Assembly (NCBI GenBank): GCA_900550165.1 | Contig: URQY01000058.1 | Span: forward strand, 1 to 6,126 | DNA: 6,126 nt | Direction: 5' to 3' | From: an uncultured Eubacteriales bacterium | GTDB taxonomy: Bacteria > Bacillota > Clostridia > Oscillospirales > Oscillospiraceae | Shown: piece after piece, positions 1 to 5,793 of the stretch | Layout of the letters: each line of letters begins with the position of its first letter | Position numbering within the stretch: position 1 is the stretch's first letter | Program-made: the position numbers and the translations under genes | Notes under the pieces: model-generated | Database searches by the model: none | Seen by the model: the letters and a program-made list of their open reading frames with translations, nothing else | Told to the model about the DNA's origin: nothing

Positions 1-16
1 TTTCTCTGGGGGATCA

Positions 17-54
17 AAAGGGGGTATTCTCTTCGAAAAGAGAATACCCCCTTT
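17..54 (-). terminator. Hairpin terminator after the ligase gene
   Basis: A perfect 17-bp inverted repeat (17-33 pairing with 38-54) encloses a CGAA tetraloop. It lies about 42 nt past the ligase stop codon. Read on the minus strand, the GC-rich foot of the stem runs into TTTT and then GATCC, so the U tract is short but usable. It is the likely end of the murD-yunB-ligase transcript. The stem is symmetric with a short T run on the plus strand too, so it could also stop transcription entering from the left. Confidence 0.72.
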
Positions 55-95
55 GTCTTCCGTTCCCCTGCGCAGCGCAGGAAAACCCCACCGCT

Positions 96-2132
96 TTACA
101 GCACAGAGATCTGTGCATCCCCTGCGGATGCACCCGGTTCCCCATTCGGCCCGCCGAACTGCGCGACAAATTCCTCCTCGGAAAGGACCGGTATTCCCAG
201 CTCCTTTGCCTTTTTCGTCTTCGACGAGTTCGACTCGCCGTCATTGCTGACGAGGTACGTTGTCTTCCCCGACACGCTGCCCGTCACCGCGCCGCCCTGC
301 TGCTCCACATACGCCTTAAATGCGCTGCGGTTTTTGAAGATGTGCACGTCGCCCGTGATGACGAAGCTCAGCCCCTTGCAGGCGCCGTCGGCCTCCTCCT
401 TGGGGGCAACGTCTTCAAGCGTGATTCTCGATAGCAGGTTGCGAAAAAGTTTTTTATTCTTACTGTCGGCAAACCAGTTCAAAATCGCGTTCGAGCGCTC
501 GACGCCGATGCCGTCCACATCCTCGAAGCCCTCGCCGCTCTCCACGCGCGATAAAAAGCCCTTCGTGCCGAGCGCTGCAATGAGCTTCTTGCCCGCGTCC
601 GCGCCGATGTTTGGGATGCAGAGGGCGAAGATCAGGTGGATGGGGTCGACTTTGCGGCTCTTTTCGATGGCCGCCATCAGGTTGGCGCAGGACTTTTCGC
701 CAAAGCCCTCGAGCGTGACGATCTCATCCGCGTGTGCATCCAGATGGTAGAGATCGGCAAAATCGCGCAGATAGCCGCGGTTGACGAACTCGTGCAGCGT
801 TTGCACGGAGAGGCCGTCGATATCAAGCCCGCCCTTGCTCGCAAAGCGGACAAAGCGCTTCAAGTGCTTGGCGGGACAGTTCGGATCGGTGCAGCGCAGC
901 GTCTTCACGCCGCTGATGGGACTGATACGCACCTCGGTCGCCGCGCCGCAGACGGGACAGGCCGTCGGGACTTCATAGTGCCCCTCCGCCTTCACGACTG
1001 CGATGCACTTCGGGATGATCTTATTGGCCTTGATGATGCGAAGCTCGGTCTTGCGGTCTTCGCCGATGCCAAGGCGCTCGAGCTCGCTGACGTTGCAGAG
1101 GCTTGCGCGCGTGACAGTCGTGCCCTCGAGCTGCACAGGGTCAAAGACCGCGACCGGCGTGATGGTTGAAGCCGCGCACGACCATTCGATGTGATCGAGC
1201 ACCGTGTCGGCGGAAACGTCCGCCCACTTGTAGGCAAGGCCCGCGCGCGTGGCATGGTGTCCCGTCACGCTGCCGGTGGCGGCGTAGTCCGTGTCGTCAT
1301 AGGTGATGACCAGACCGTCGACGGGAATGCCCATTTCGCCGGAGTCAACCTTTTTCGTCCAGCGCGCAATGGCGTCGGGCAGCTCTTTGGCACTCGTGCG
1401 CTCGCGCTCAACGGTCGTAAATCCCATTTGGTCGAGATAATCCATGCGCGCCCCCCACGAGCGGATCACTTCATCCGTGTGGACGAGCGTAAAGGCGTTG
1501 AACGTCACGTTGCGCTCTTTCACCTTGTCGAGATTCGTCTTGTCGAGCGCCAGCGTGCCGGCGGCGAGGTTGCGGGGATTGGCATAGCGGTCGTCCGCGT
1601 CCTCGAGCGTGTCGTTGATGGCTTCAAAGTCCGCATAGGAGATCGTCGCCTCGCCGCGCACGACGAGGTGTCCCTTGTCCGCGATCTTTGCCGGAATGCC
1701 GCGGATGGCGGAGGCCATGTAGGTGATGTTCGTGCCGATGGTGCCGTTGCCGCGCGTCAAAACGCGCGTGAGCGTGCCGCCGTCATACGTCGCCACAAGC
1801 GTCGAGCCGTCGAGTTTCCACGAAAGCCAGATCTCGCGATCCTCTGCCCAGTCCTGCAATTCCTCGACCTTTTTCGTCTTGGCGAGCGAGAGCGCGGGGT
1901 ACTCGTGCGCCTCCTTCTCCCCTTCACCGTCCATTTCATTGCCCGAATGACTTGTCACCTGCGTGGGACTGTCGGGCCGGACATAGCCGGTCTCCTTTTC
2001 AAGCGCGGTCAGCTCGTCAAAGAGAGCGTCCCACTCGTAATTCGTCATCTGCTCCTCCTGCCCGCCGTAGTAGGCGTCGGAGGCGGCGTTCAGCCGTGTT
2101 ACGATCTCGTCGATGCGAAGGTTTTTGTCCAT
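96..2132 (-). CDS. Divergent NAD+-dependent DNA ligase (LigA family)
   Basis: This 678-residue protein has the full LigA layout: domain Ia (about 1-75), nucleotidyl transferase (76-315), OB fold (318-385), a four-Cys zinc finger (C392, C395, C414, C419), helix-hairpin-helix region (about 425-580) and BRCT (585-660). LigA seals DNA nicks through a lysyl-AMP made from NAD+. The adenylated lysine is K106 in KLDG. E161 (RGEA), D272 (VDGLV) and K302 (LAYKW) match other core positions. Several usually invariant residues differ. The acidic residue before KxDG is S104, RGDGxxGED reads RGNGTIGTN, DGVVIK reads DGLVIT (T277 for Lys), and SVGRTG reads SCAAST. In domain Ia the usual Y-H...D..YD is Y21-Y22...N31..W34-D35. 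It is therefore a diverged paralog-type LigA, and the symbol ligA is withheld. The ATG follows a modest AGAGGG site 8 nt upstream. It is the last gene of the cluster, 36 nt after yunB. It could be the main ligase or a second copy; the window cannot decide. Confidence 0.9.
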   Translation of the reverse strand: MDKNLRIDEIVTRLNAASDAYYGGQEEQMTNYEWDALFDELTALEKETGYVRPDSPTQVTSHSGNEMDGEGEKEAHEYPALSLAKTKKVEELQDWAEDREIWLSWKLDGSTLVATYDGGTLTRVLTRGNGTIGTNITYMASAIRGIPAKIADKGHLVVRGEATISYADFEAINDTLEDADDRYANPRNLAAGTLALDKTNLDKVKERNVTFNAFTLVHTDEVIRSWGARMDYLDQMGFTTVERERTSAKELPDAIARWTKKVDSGEMGIPVDGLVITYDDTDYAATGSVTGHHATRAGLAYKWADVSADTVLDHIEWSCAASTITPVAVFDPVQLEGTTVTRASLCNVSELERLGIGEDRKTELRIIKANKIIPKCIAVVKAEGHYEVPTACPVCGAATEVRISPISGVKTLRCTDPNCPAKHLKRFVRFASKGGLDIDGLSVQTLHEFVNRGYLRDFADLYHLDAHADEIVTLEGFGEKSCANLMAAIEKSRKVDPIHLIFALCIPNIGADAGKKLIAALGTKGFLSRVESGEGFEDVDGIGVERSNAILNWFADSKNKKLFRNLLSRITLEDVAPKEEADGACKGLSFVITGDVHIFKNRSAFKAYVEQQGGAVTGSVSGKTTYLVSNDGESNSSKTKKAKELGIPVLSEEEFVAQFGGPNGEPGASAGDAQISVL

Positions 2133-2153
2133 AGTGCGTTCCCTCTCTCATGT

Positions 2154-2168
2154 GCGCGCCGGGCGCGC
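2154..2168 (-). repeat. GC-only hairpin between yunB and the ligase gene
   Basis: GCGCGC, a three-base loop and GCGCGC form a compact 6-bp inverted repeat that begins directly after the yunB stop codon. There is no T tract, so it is not an ordinary intrinsic terminator. It sits about 7 nt before the ligase Shine-Dalgarno region on the mRNA. It might pause ribosomes or polymerase, protect an mRNA end, or be chance in GC-rich DNA. Confidence 0.4.
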
Positions 2169-2861
2169 TCAGCCGTTGTTCATGATATAATCTTCCGCGT
2201 TCTGCTCCGTGTCCGCGCCGTTGCTGAAGTAGGTGTAATTGTCCGGCACGGAGCCGACGATGACCGTCTCTGCCACGGAATAGGTGTTGCTGAATTTCGT
2301 CGTGGTGGAAAAGCCCGGCAGCAGGATGCTGACATAGACGTCCACCACAAGATAGATCTGATGCTTTGTCTGGTTGATGCCGGCCGACGTGAACGCGTTT
2401 TCAAAATGTGCGCTCGACGAGCCGACCGACTGCATCCGCACGCGGATGAGCGGCCCGCGGCCCGCCAAAAACGGCGAGCCGAGCAGCGTGCCGACCGGCA
2501 CGGAGAGCTCCTTGGTCGTTACCTCCGAGAGCTTTTCCAGCACCTCGTCGATGATGGCGGATTGCAGGCGGTTGCACTCCGCCATGTTGCTCTTGACCGC
2601 CGTGATGCGCCCTTCATTGTCCTTTTCAAAGGAGATGAGCCGGTCATAATCCACGCCGCCGCTGTAGACCGTCTCATTTACGGCGGCGGTAACGATGCCG
2701 TTGACCGTGTTCGACACGCGCGCCGTGGCAAGCGACGTGAGCACGGGCTTCAAGTGCGTCATGGCGACGACGGCGAGCGAAAGCAGCGCCGCAAGCAGAA
2801 AAGTGCTCAGCAGCAGCGCCCGCTTCTTCCCCGACAGTCTCCGGTATCTCCATTTTGGCAC
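2169..2861 (-). CDS. yunB: YunB-family sporulation protein
   Basis: This 230-residue protein has a basic N terminus (KWRYRR...GKKR), one hydrophobic segment at about residues 15-34, and a long extracytoplasmic domain. The conserved middle has features I recognise from YunB: an N-terminal region ending in VNETV, the VPVGTLLGSPFLAGRGP loop (about residues 120-138), and a C-terminal VDVYVSILLPGFSTTT stretch. In Bacillus subtilis YunB is a sigma-E-controlled protein needed for efficient sporulation; its molecular role is unclear. The start is GTG at 2859-2861. An in-frame TGA lies two codons upstream, and the next in-frame Met (residue 34) would remove the membrane anchor. The gene lies between murD and the ligase (48 and 36 nt gaps), so it probably shares their vegetative transcript. 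I see no convincing separate sigma-E promoter in the short gap. Its GTG and weak GGGGTG site lie in an inverted repeat, annotated separately. Confidence 0.88.
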   Translation of the reverse strand: MPKWRYRRLSGKKRALLLSTFLLAALLSLAVVAMTHLKPVLTSLATARVSNTVNGIVTAAVNETVYSGGVDYDRLISFEKDNEGRITAVKSNMAECNRLQSAIIDEVLEKLSEVTTKELSVPVGTLLGSPFLAGRGPLIRVRMQSVGSSSAHFENAFTSAGINQTKHQIYLVVDVYVSILLPGFSTTTKFSNTYSVAETVIVGSVPDNYTYFSNGADTEQNAEDYIMNNG

Positions 2862-2899
2862 AGCGCTTCACCCCGATTCCAGTGAAGCCTATGCTGTGC
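2858..2899 (-). promoter_or_regulatory. Inverted repeat covering the yunB start codon
   Basis: On the mRNA strand GCACAGC (2893-2899) pairs with GCTGTGC (2858-2864), and inside this CTTCAC (2882-2887) pairs with GTGAAG (2866-2871). The loop is ten bases, with unequal internal bulges (5 and 1 nt). The GTG start of yunB lies within the outer stem, and the purine-rich GGGG of the probable ribosome site sits at the edge of the loop. The murD stop is only 11 nt before the structure. Ribosomes finishing murD could open it, giving translational coupling. This is inferred from hand pairing. Confidence 0.45.
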
Positions 2900-2909
2900 G
2901 GGCTTTTCC

Positions 2910-4292
2910 CTATTCCGGAAGCGCCATGACGAGCTTTTTGAATGCTTTGCCGCGCTCCATGAAGTTCGCAAACCGGTCAAACGCCGCGCACGCAGGCGAA
3001 AGCGTCACGATATCGCCGCTCACCGCGCGCTCATAGGCGGTCTGCACGCAGTCCTCAAGACTCTCACAGCGCACGATCTCGGGGCTGCCCTGATAGTCGG
3101 GGCAATCGCGCACGGCTTTTTCGATGGCATTCGCTGTCGCGCCGCACAGGATGAGCAGCTTAACGTGCTGCACCACTTCCGGCGCAAGGGGTGCAAAGGG
3201 AATGTGCTTGTCATATCCGCCCGCGATCAGGATGACCTTTTTATCGAAAGCGTTGAGCCCTGCGATGGCCCGCGTGGGGCTCGTTGCGATGGAATCGTTG
3301 TACCACTGCACGCCGCGGATCGTCCGCACCGGCTCGATGCGGTGCTCGACGCCGGCAAATGTGCGCGCGGTCTCTTTCATGACCTCATAGGGGACCAGGC
3401 CGTCGAGCGCTGTCACGGCGGCGAGGTAATTTTCGACATTATGCATTCCCGGCAGGCGGATATCGGCAAGGCGCATGACCGCTTCCTCGCGCCCGTCACG
3501 GCGCAGAACGATCTCGTCGCCGCGCAGGAATGCGCCGTCTGTGACCTCTTCGCGGCGGCTGAAGCGCCGCGTCCGCGCGATCGCCCTGTTCGAGAGCTCG
3601 CGCGTAATGTCGTTGTCTTCATTAAAAATGGCGATATCGTCTTCGCGCTGGTGGAGGTAGATGTTCTCCTTTGCCGCGATGTATTCGGCCATGTCCTTGT
3701 GCACGTCCAGATGGTTCGGCGCAAGGTTTGTCAGTACCGCAATGTGCGGTGAACGCTTCATATCAAGGAGCTGGAACGACGAGAGCTCCACGACCGCAAA
3801 GTCGCAGGGCTGCATCCTCTCCGCGTCGCACAGCAGCGGATGGCCGATGTTGCCGCCAAGGTACACGGTCTTCCCGGCCGCGCGCAGCATTTCGGCGATG
3901 ATGCTCGTCGTGGTGGTCTTGCCGTCGCTGCCGGTCACGCCGATGATCGTGCAGGGGCAGACCTCGAAAAAGATCTCCATCTCCGACGTGACCACGCTGC
4001 CGCGCGCCTTTGCCTCAAGCAGCGCCGGAACGTCCGGCCGCATCCCCGGCGTGCGGAAGATGACGTCCGCGCGCAGATCGTCCAGATAGTGCTCCCCGAG
4101 GCAGAGCCTCGCGCCCAGCTCCTCGAGCTGCGCTGCGCGCTCGCCGAGCGCCTCGCGGCTCTTTTTATCGCAGGCGACGACCTGCACACCGCTGCGGCAC
4201 AAAAGCTCAATGAGCGGTGTGTTGCTCACGCCGATGCCGAGCACCGCTGCTGTTTTTCCCCGCAGAGTGGTCAAATATTCCTGTATCGTCAT
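2910..4292 (-). CDS. murD: UDP-N-acetylmuramoyl-L-alanine--D-glutamate ligase
   Basis: MurD is the cytoplasmic enzyme that adds D-glutamate to UDP-MurNAc-L-Ala using ATP, in peptidoglycan precursor synthesis. The 460 residues match the family's usual length. An N-terminal Rossmann-type domain (about 1-110) is followed by the ATP-binding central domain with GVTGSDGKTTTTS (118-130), VELSSFQLL (168-176), NLAPNHLDVH (189-198) and K208 at the position of the carbamylated lysine. The C-terminal domain carries EHRIEPV (316-322), YNDSIATSPTR (331-341), GGYDKHIPF (358-366) and LSPACAAFDRF (431-441). The ATG at 4290-4292 is chosen because AAAGGA lies 9 nt upstream and because the open frame above it runs into the rnpB antisense. 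It is the first gene of the murD-yunB-ligase cluster, and a good promoter lies about 40 bp upstream. Nothing is truncated or missing. Confidence 0.96.
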   Translation of the reverse strand: MTIQEYLTTLRGKTAAVLGIGVSNTPLIELLCRSGVQVVACDKKSREALGERAAQLEELGARLCLGEHYLDDLRADVIFRTPGMRPDVPALLEAKARGSVVTSEMEIFFEVCPCTIIGVTGSDGKTTTTSIIAEMLRAAGKTVYLGGNIGHPLLCDAERMQPCDFAVVELSSFQLLDMKRSPHIAVLTNLAPNHLDVHKDMAEYIAAKENIYLHQREDDIAIFNEDNDITRELSNRAIARTRRFSRREEVTDGAFLRGDEIVLRRDGREEAVMRLADIRLPGMHNVENYLAAVTALDGLVPYEVMKETARTFAGVEHRIEPVRTIRGVQWYNDSIATSPTRAIAGLNAFDKKVILIAGGYDKHIPFAPLAPEVVQHVKLLILCGATANAIEKAVRDCPDYQGSPEIVRCESLEDCVQTAYERAVSGDIVTLSPACAAFDRFANFMERGKAFKKLVMALPE

Positions 4293-4333
4293 AGACGCCC
4301 GTCCTTTCATCCGCACATACAAAATCAAAATAT

Positions 4334-4362
4334 AGTATAGTACAGGAACGGTAAAATAGCAA
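4334..4362 (-). promoter_or_regulatory. Sigma-A-type promoter for murD
   Basis: On the minus strand TTGCTA (4357-4362) and TATACT (4334-4339) are separated by exactly 17 bp, in a local AT-rich stretch. Transcription would begin near 4327, giving a short leader of about 35 nt before the murD ATG. It should drive murD, yunB and the ligase gene. Confidence 0.75.
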
Positions 4363-4373
4363 CGCATTTTCCG

Positions 4374-4402
4374 TTGACAAGCCCCGCTCCATGGGCTAAA
4401 AT
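4374..4402 (+). promoter_or_regulatory. Sigma-A-type promoter for rnpB
   Basis: A perfect TTGACA (4374-4379), a 17-bp spacer and TAAAAT (4397-4402) form a near-consensus vegetative promoter. The expected start, about 7 bp after the -10 box, falls at 4409. This is exactly where helix P1 of RNase P RNA begins, so the RNA probably needs little or no 5' trimming. The strength suits a stable, highly expressed RNA. Confidence 0.88.
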
Positions 4403-4408
4403 AGTTCT

Positions 4409-4772
4409 GCGAGTAAGACAGACAGTCGCGCGGCGAAGCCGAAAGGCTCGCTGTGAGGAAAGTCCGGGCTCCATAGGGCAAGGATAACGGGTAACGCCCG
4501 CCCAGAGCGATCTGAGGAAAAGTGCAACAGAAATAGACTACCTGCGTCCGTCAGCCTGAAAAGGCAAGGCGCGCGGGAAAAGGTGGAAAGGTGCGGTAAG
4601 AGCGCACCCGTCGGCTCGAGAGTGTCCGATGCTGTAAACTCTATCCGGAGCAACACCGGTATGGGAGCAATAGGCTTGCCCGGCCGCTCCCGGGGTGGCT
4701 GGAGTACCGCGGCAACGCGGCGCGTAGATAGATGACTGTCAAATACAGAACCCGGCTTACAGTTTTGCTCGC
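4409..4772 (+). ncRNA. rnpB: RNase P RNA, bacterial class A
   Basis: This is the catalytic RNA of RNase P, which cleaves the 5' leader from precursor tRNAs together with the RnpA protein. The 5' conserved block GAGGAAAGTCCGGGCTCC is at 4455-4472. The 3' conserved block, containing AGATAGATGACTGTC, TACAGAACCCGGCTTAC and the strands that form the P4 pseudoknot, is at 4725-4760. ACAGAAATAGACTACC and AAGGTGGAAAGGTGCGGTAAGAG in the middle are also typical of bacterial RNase P RNA. The ends are set by helix P1, where 4409-4419 pairs with 4762-4772 over 11 bp including two G-U pairs. The length of about 364 nt fits class A rather than the compact Bacillus class B. It is transcribed alone, divergently from murD. 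Confidence 0.96.
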
Positions 4773-4781
4773 GCAAAATAT

Positions 4782-4824
4782 GGGAGGGACGGCGAAATAC
4801 GCTGTCCCTCCCGTTTTTTCTTTT
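4782..4824 (+). terminator. Intrinsic terminator of rnpB
   Basis: A 12-bp stem with one G-U pair (4782-4793 with 4801-4812) and a seven-base loop is followed by GTTTTTTCTTTT. It lies 10 nt after the mature rnpB end, so the primary transcript should need short 3' trimming. Confidence 0.93.
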
Positions 4825-4858
4825 CCGCCGTAATGCCGCACATTTCCCGATGGGGCGG

Positions 4859-4887
4859 AAAAAAGCGGCGCAGAAGCGCCGCTTTTT
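4859..4887 (-). terminator. Intrinsic terminator of the ECF S-component gene
   Basis: GCGGCGC (4865-4871) and GCGCCGC (4876-4882) form a 7-bp stem with a four-base loop, flanked by A and T runs. On the minus strand the hairpin comes 17 nt after the transporter stop codon and is followed by TTTTTT. The T run on the plus side (4883-4887) makes it potentially bidirectional, a backup for rnpB. Confidence 0.88.
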
Positions 4888-4899
4888 CGATCAATTGCT

Positions 4900-5487
4900 T
4901 TATTCGACTTCTTTTTTGCCAATGCGGATGAGGCGCACAATCACGGGGCTGAGCACCACGTTGAACAGCAGCTCGAAGATGAAATTCGCGCCCACCAGAC
5001 CGACGATCATGTACTGACCGACGTTCGCGCCAAAGCCCATGGCGTCCGCCCAAGTGCCGATGGTCTCCATGAAGAAGAGCAGGCAGCCGATCAGGAACAC
5101 GCCGGTGTTGACCACCGGGCAGGTAACCGCGGCCAGCGCCACAGCGAGCGTGCGGTTTTTGTTCTCGAGCGCCTTGTAGACAAGGCCGGAGACATAGCCG
5201 GCCAGCGCACCCTTGACAAGCACCGTCAGGACCGTGCCGAGTGCATTGACGCCAAGGAATGCAGCCGCGTCGCCGCTGAGCAGAACGACTGCGCCAAACA
5301 CGAAGCCGAGCCACGCGCCCGCGCCCGCGCCATAGAGCGCCGCGCCGATGACAACAGGCACGAGCACCAGCGAAATGCTGAACGTGCCGAACTTGATGAA
5401 GCTGCCCATTAACTGAAGCACGACGACGATAGCCGTAAACAGGCCGAGGCCGACGATCTTCTGCGTGTTGGTGTTTTTCTGACTCAT
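4900..5487 (-). CDS. ECF transporter S component, substrate not assigned
   Basis: This 195-residue membrane protein looks like the substrate-binding S component of an energy-coupling factor transporter, which binds a vitamin or related micronutrient and works with a shared EcfA-EcfA'-EcfT module. About six hydrophobic segments can be drawn (roughly 10-30, 36-53, 56-72, 78-104, 113-140 and 155-187), with basic residues at both ends. The small-residue-rich LYGAGAGAWLGFVFGAVV (51-68) and the CPVVNTGVFLIGCLLFF stretch (123-139) are typical of clostridial members annotated as generic S components. Vitamin type cannot be read from the sequence. The ATG at 5485-5487 has AAAGGAG 7 nt upstream. No ATPase or EcfT gene is adjacent, so it probably uses the group II shared module encoded elsewhere. 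It has its own promoter, a long structured leader and a terminator, so it is a single-gene unit. Confidence 0.85.
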   Translation of the reverse strand: MSQKNTNTQKIVGLGLFTAIVVVLQLMGSFIKFGTFSISLVLVPVVIGAALYGAGAGAWLGFVFGAVVLLSGDAAAFLGVNALGTVLTVLVKGALAGYVSGLVYKALENKNRTLAVALAAVTCPVVNTGVFLIGCLLFFMETIGTWADAMGFGANVGQYMIVGLVGANFIFELLFNVVLSPVIVRLIRIGKKEVE

Positions 5488-5504
5488 AAGGTTTCTCCTT
5501 TCGT

Positions 5505-5610
5505 CCAGTCGTCCGCGTATAGCGCTTACAGCAGGAGCATACCGCGCGGGAACTCCCCTTCGCTCCCCCTCACAGCTTGCCTTGTTTTTCTGCCGAAGAC
5601 GGACGACCGA
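5505..5610 (-). promoter_or_regulatory. Structured 5' leader, candidate riboswitch-like element
   Basis: The mRNA leader before the ECF gene can close an 11-bp helix: 5600-5610 pairs with 5505-5515 (eight consecutive Watson-Crick pairs plus a 3-bp extension with two G-U pairs). It encloses 84 nt. Inside, GGAGC (5562-5566) pairs with GCTCC (5534-5538), and GGGGAGTTCCC can form a small hairpin. The 3' arm ends 4 nt before the AAAGGAG ribosome site. S-component genes are often controlled by vitamin riboswitches, but I find no TPP, FMN, cobalamin or THF consensus here. The folding is by hand and the class is unknown. Confidence 0.4.
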
Positions 5611-5621
5611 CGTGCCGAGAT

Positions 5622-5650
5622 ATAATACCAGACAATCCCCGCGATTGCAA
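5622..5650 (-). promoter_or_regulatory. Sigma-A-type promoter for the ECF S-component gene
   Basis: On the minus strand TTGCAA (5645-5650), 17 bp, and TATTAT (5622-5627) form a fair promoter in the only AT-rich patch of this gap. The start would be near 5615, giving a leader of about 128 nt before the ATG at 5487. Confidence 0.65.
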
Positions 5651-5691
5651 GCTTAATATTTATCCTTTTCCCTCGGATCGGTATTTATGTT

Positions 5692-5769
5692 TCATCCTGC
5701 CGTTTCCCTGCACATTTTTGCCTTTTTGAGCAGAAGATTTTCATAAAGCGGCAGCGCGGCTTCGTTGTT
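5692..5769 (-). pseudogene. Short coding-like tail after the Nudix gene
   Basis: A 25-codon open stretch (NNEAALPLYENLLLKKAKMC and five more residues, then TGA) follows the Nudix gene in the same frame, cut off from it by two TAG codons (5794-5796 and 5770-5772). It looks like the end of a protein rather than random GC-rich sequence, but has no plausible start. The final TGA overlaps an ATG (ATGA) that opens an 11-codon frame ending at 5660. Both may be remnants of a decayed gene pair, or chance. Confidence 0.2.
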
Positions 5770-5793
5770 CTAAATGCGATGCGGCAGGCACTG

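Noticed and set aside
2674..2871. An ATG-started frame (MKRCAKMEIPETV...) near the yunB start.
   Set aside because: It is out of frame with YunB, and the YunB frame with GTG start gives the expected anchor and family sequence.
1191..2885. A 564-codon plus-strand open frame opposite the ligase and yunB genes.
   Set aside because: It is Arg/Val/His/Gly-rich, has no recognisable domain, and runs antisense through two clear genes. Long antisense frames are expected in GC-rich DNA.
4293..4481. A 63-codon upstream extension of the murD frame.
   Set aside because: It crosses the murD promoter and runs antisense into rnpB. The ATG at 4292 has a ribosome site and gives the normal MurD length.
4396..4776. 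A 126-codon minus-strand frame opposite rnpB beginning MREQNCKPGSVFD.
   Set aside because: It is the antisense of RNase P RNA, a well-known source of false hypothetical proteins. Its sequence is explained by conserved RNA structure.
4757..5314. A 185-codon minus-strand frame overlapping the ECF S component and the rnpB terminator.
   Set aside because: It is Arg/Gly/Cys-rich out-of-frame translation of the transporter gene and crosses two terminators.
5505..5615. Known riboswitch identity (TPP, FMN, cobalamin, THF, T-box) for the ECF leader.
   Set aside because: None of the conserved core sequences of those classes could be found by eye, so it is reported only as an unclassified structured leader.
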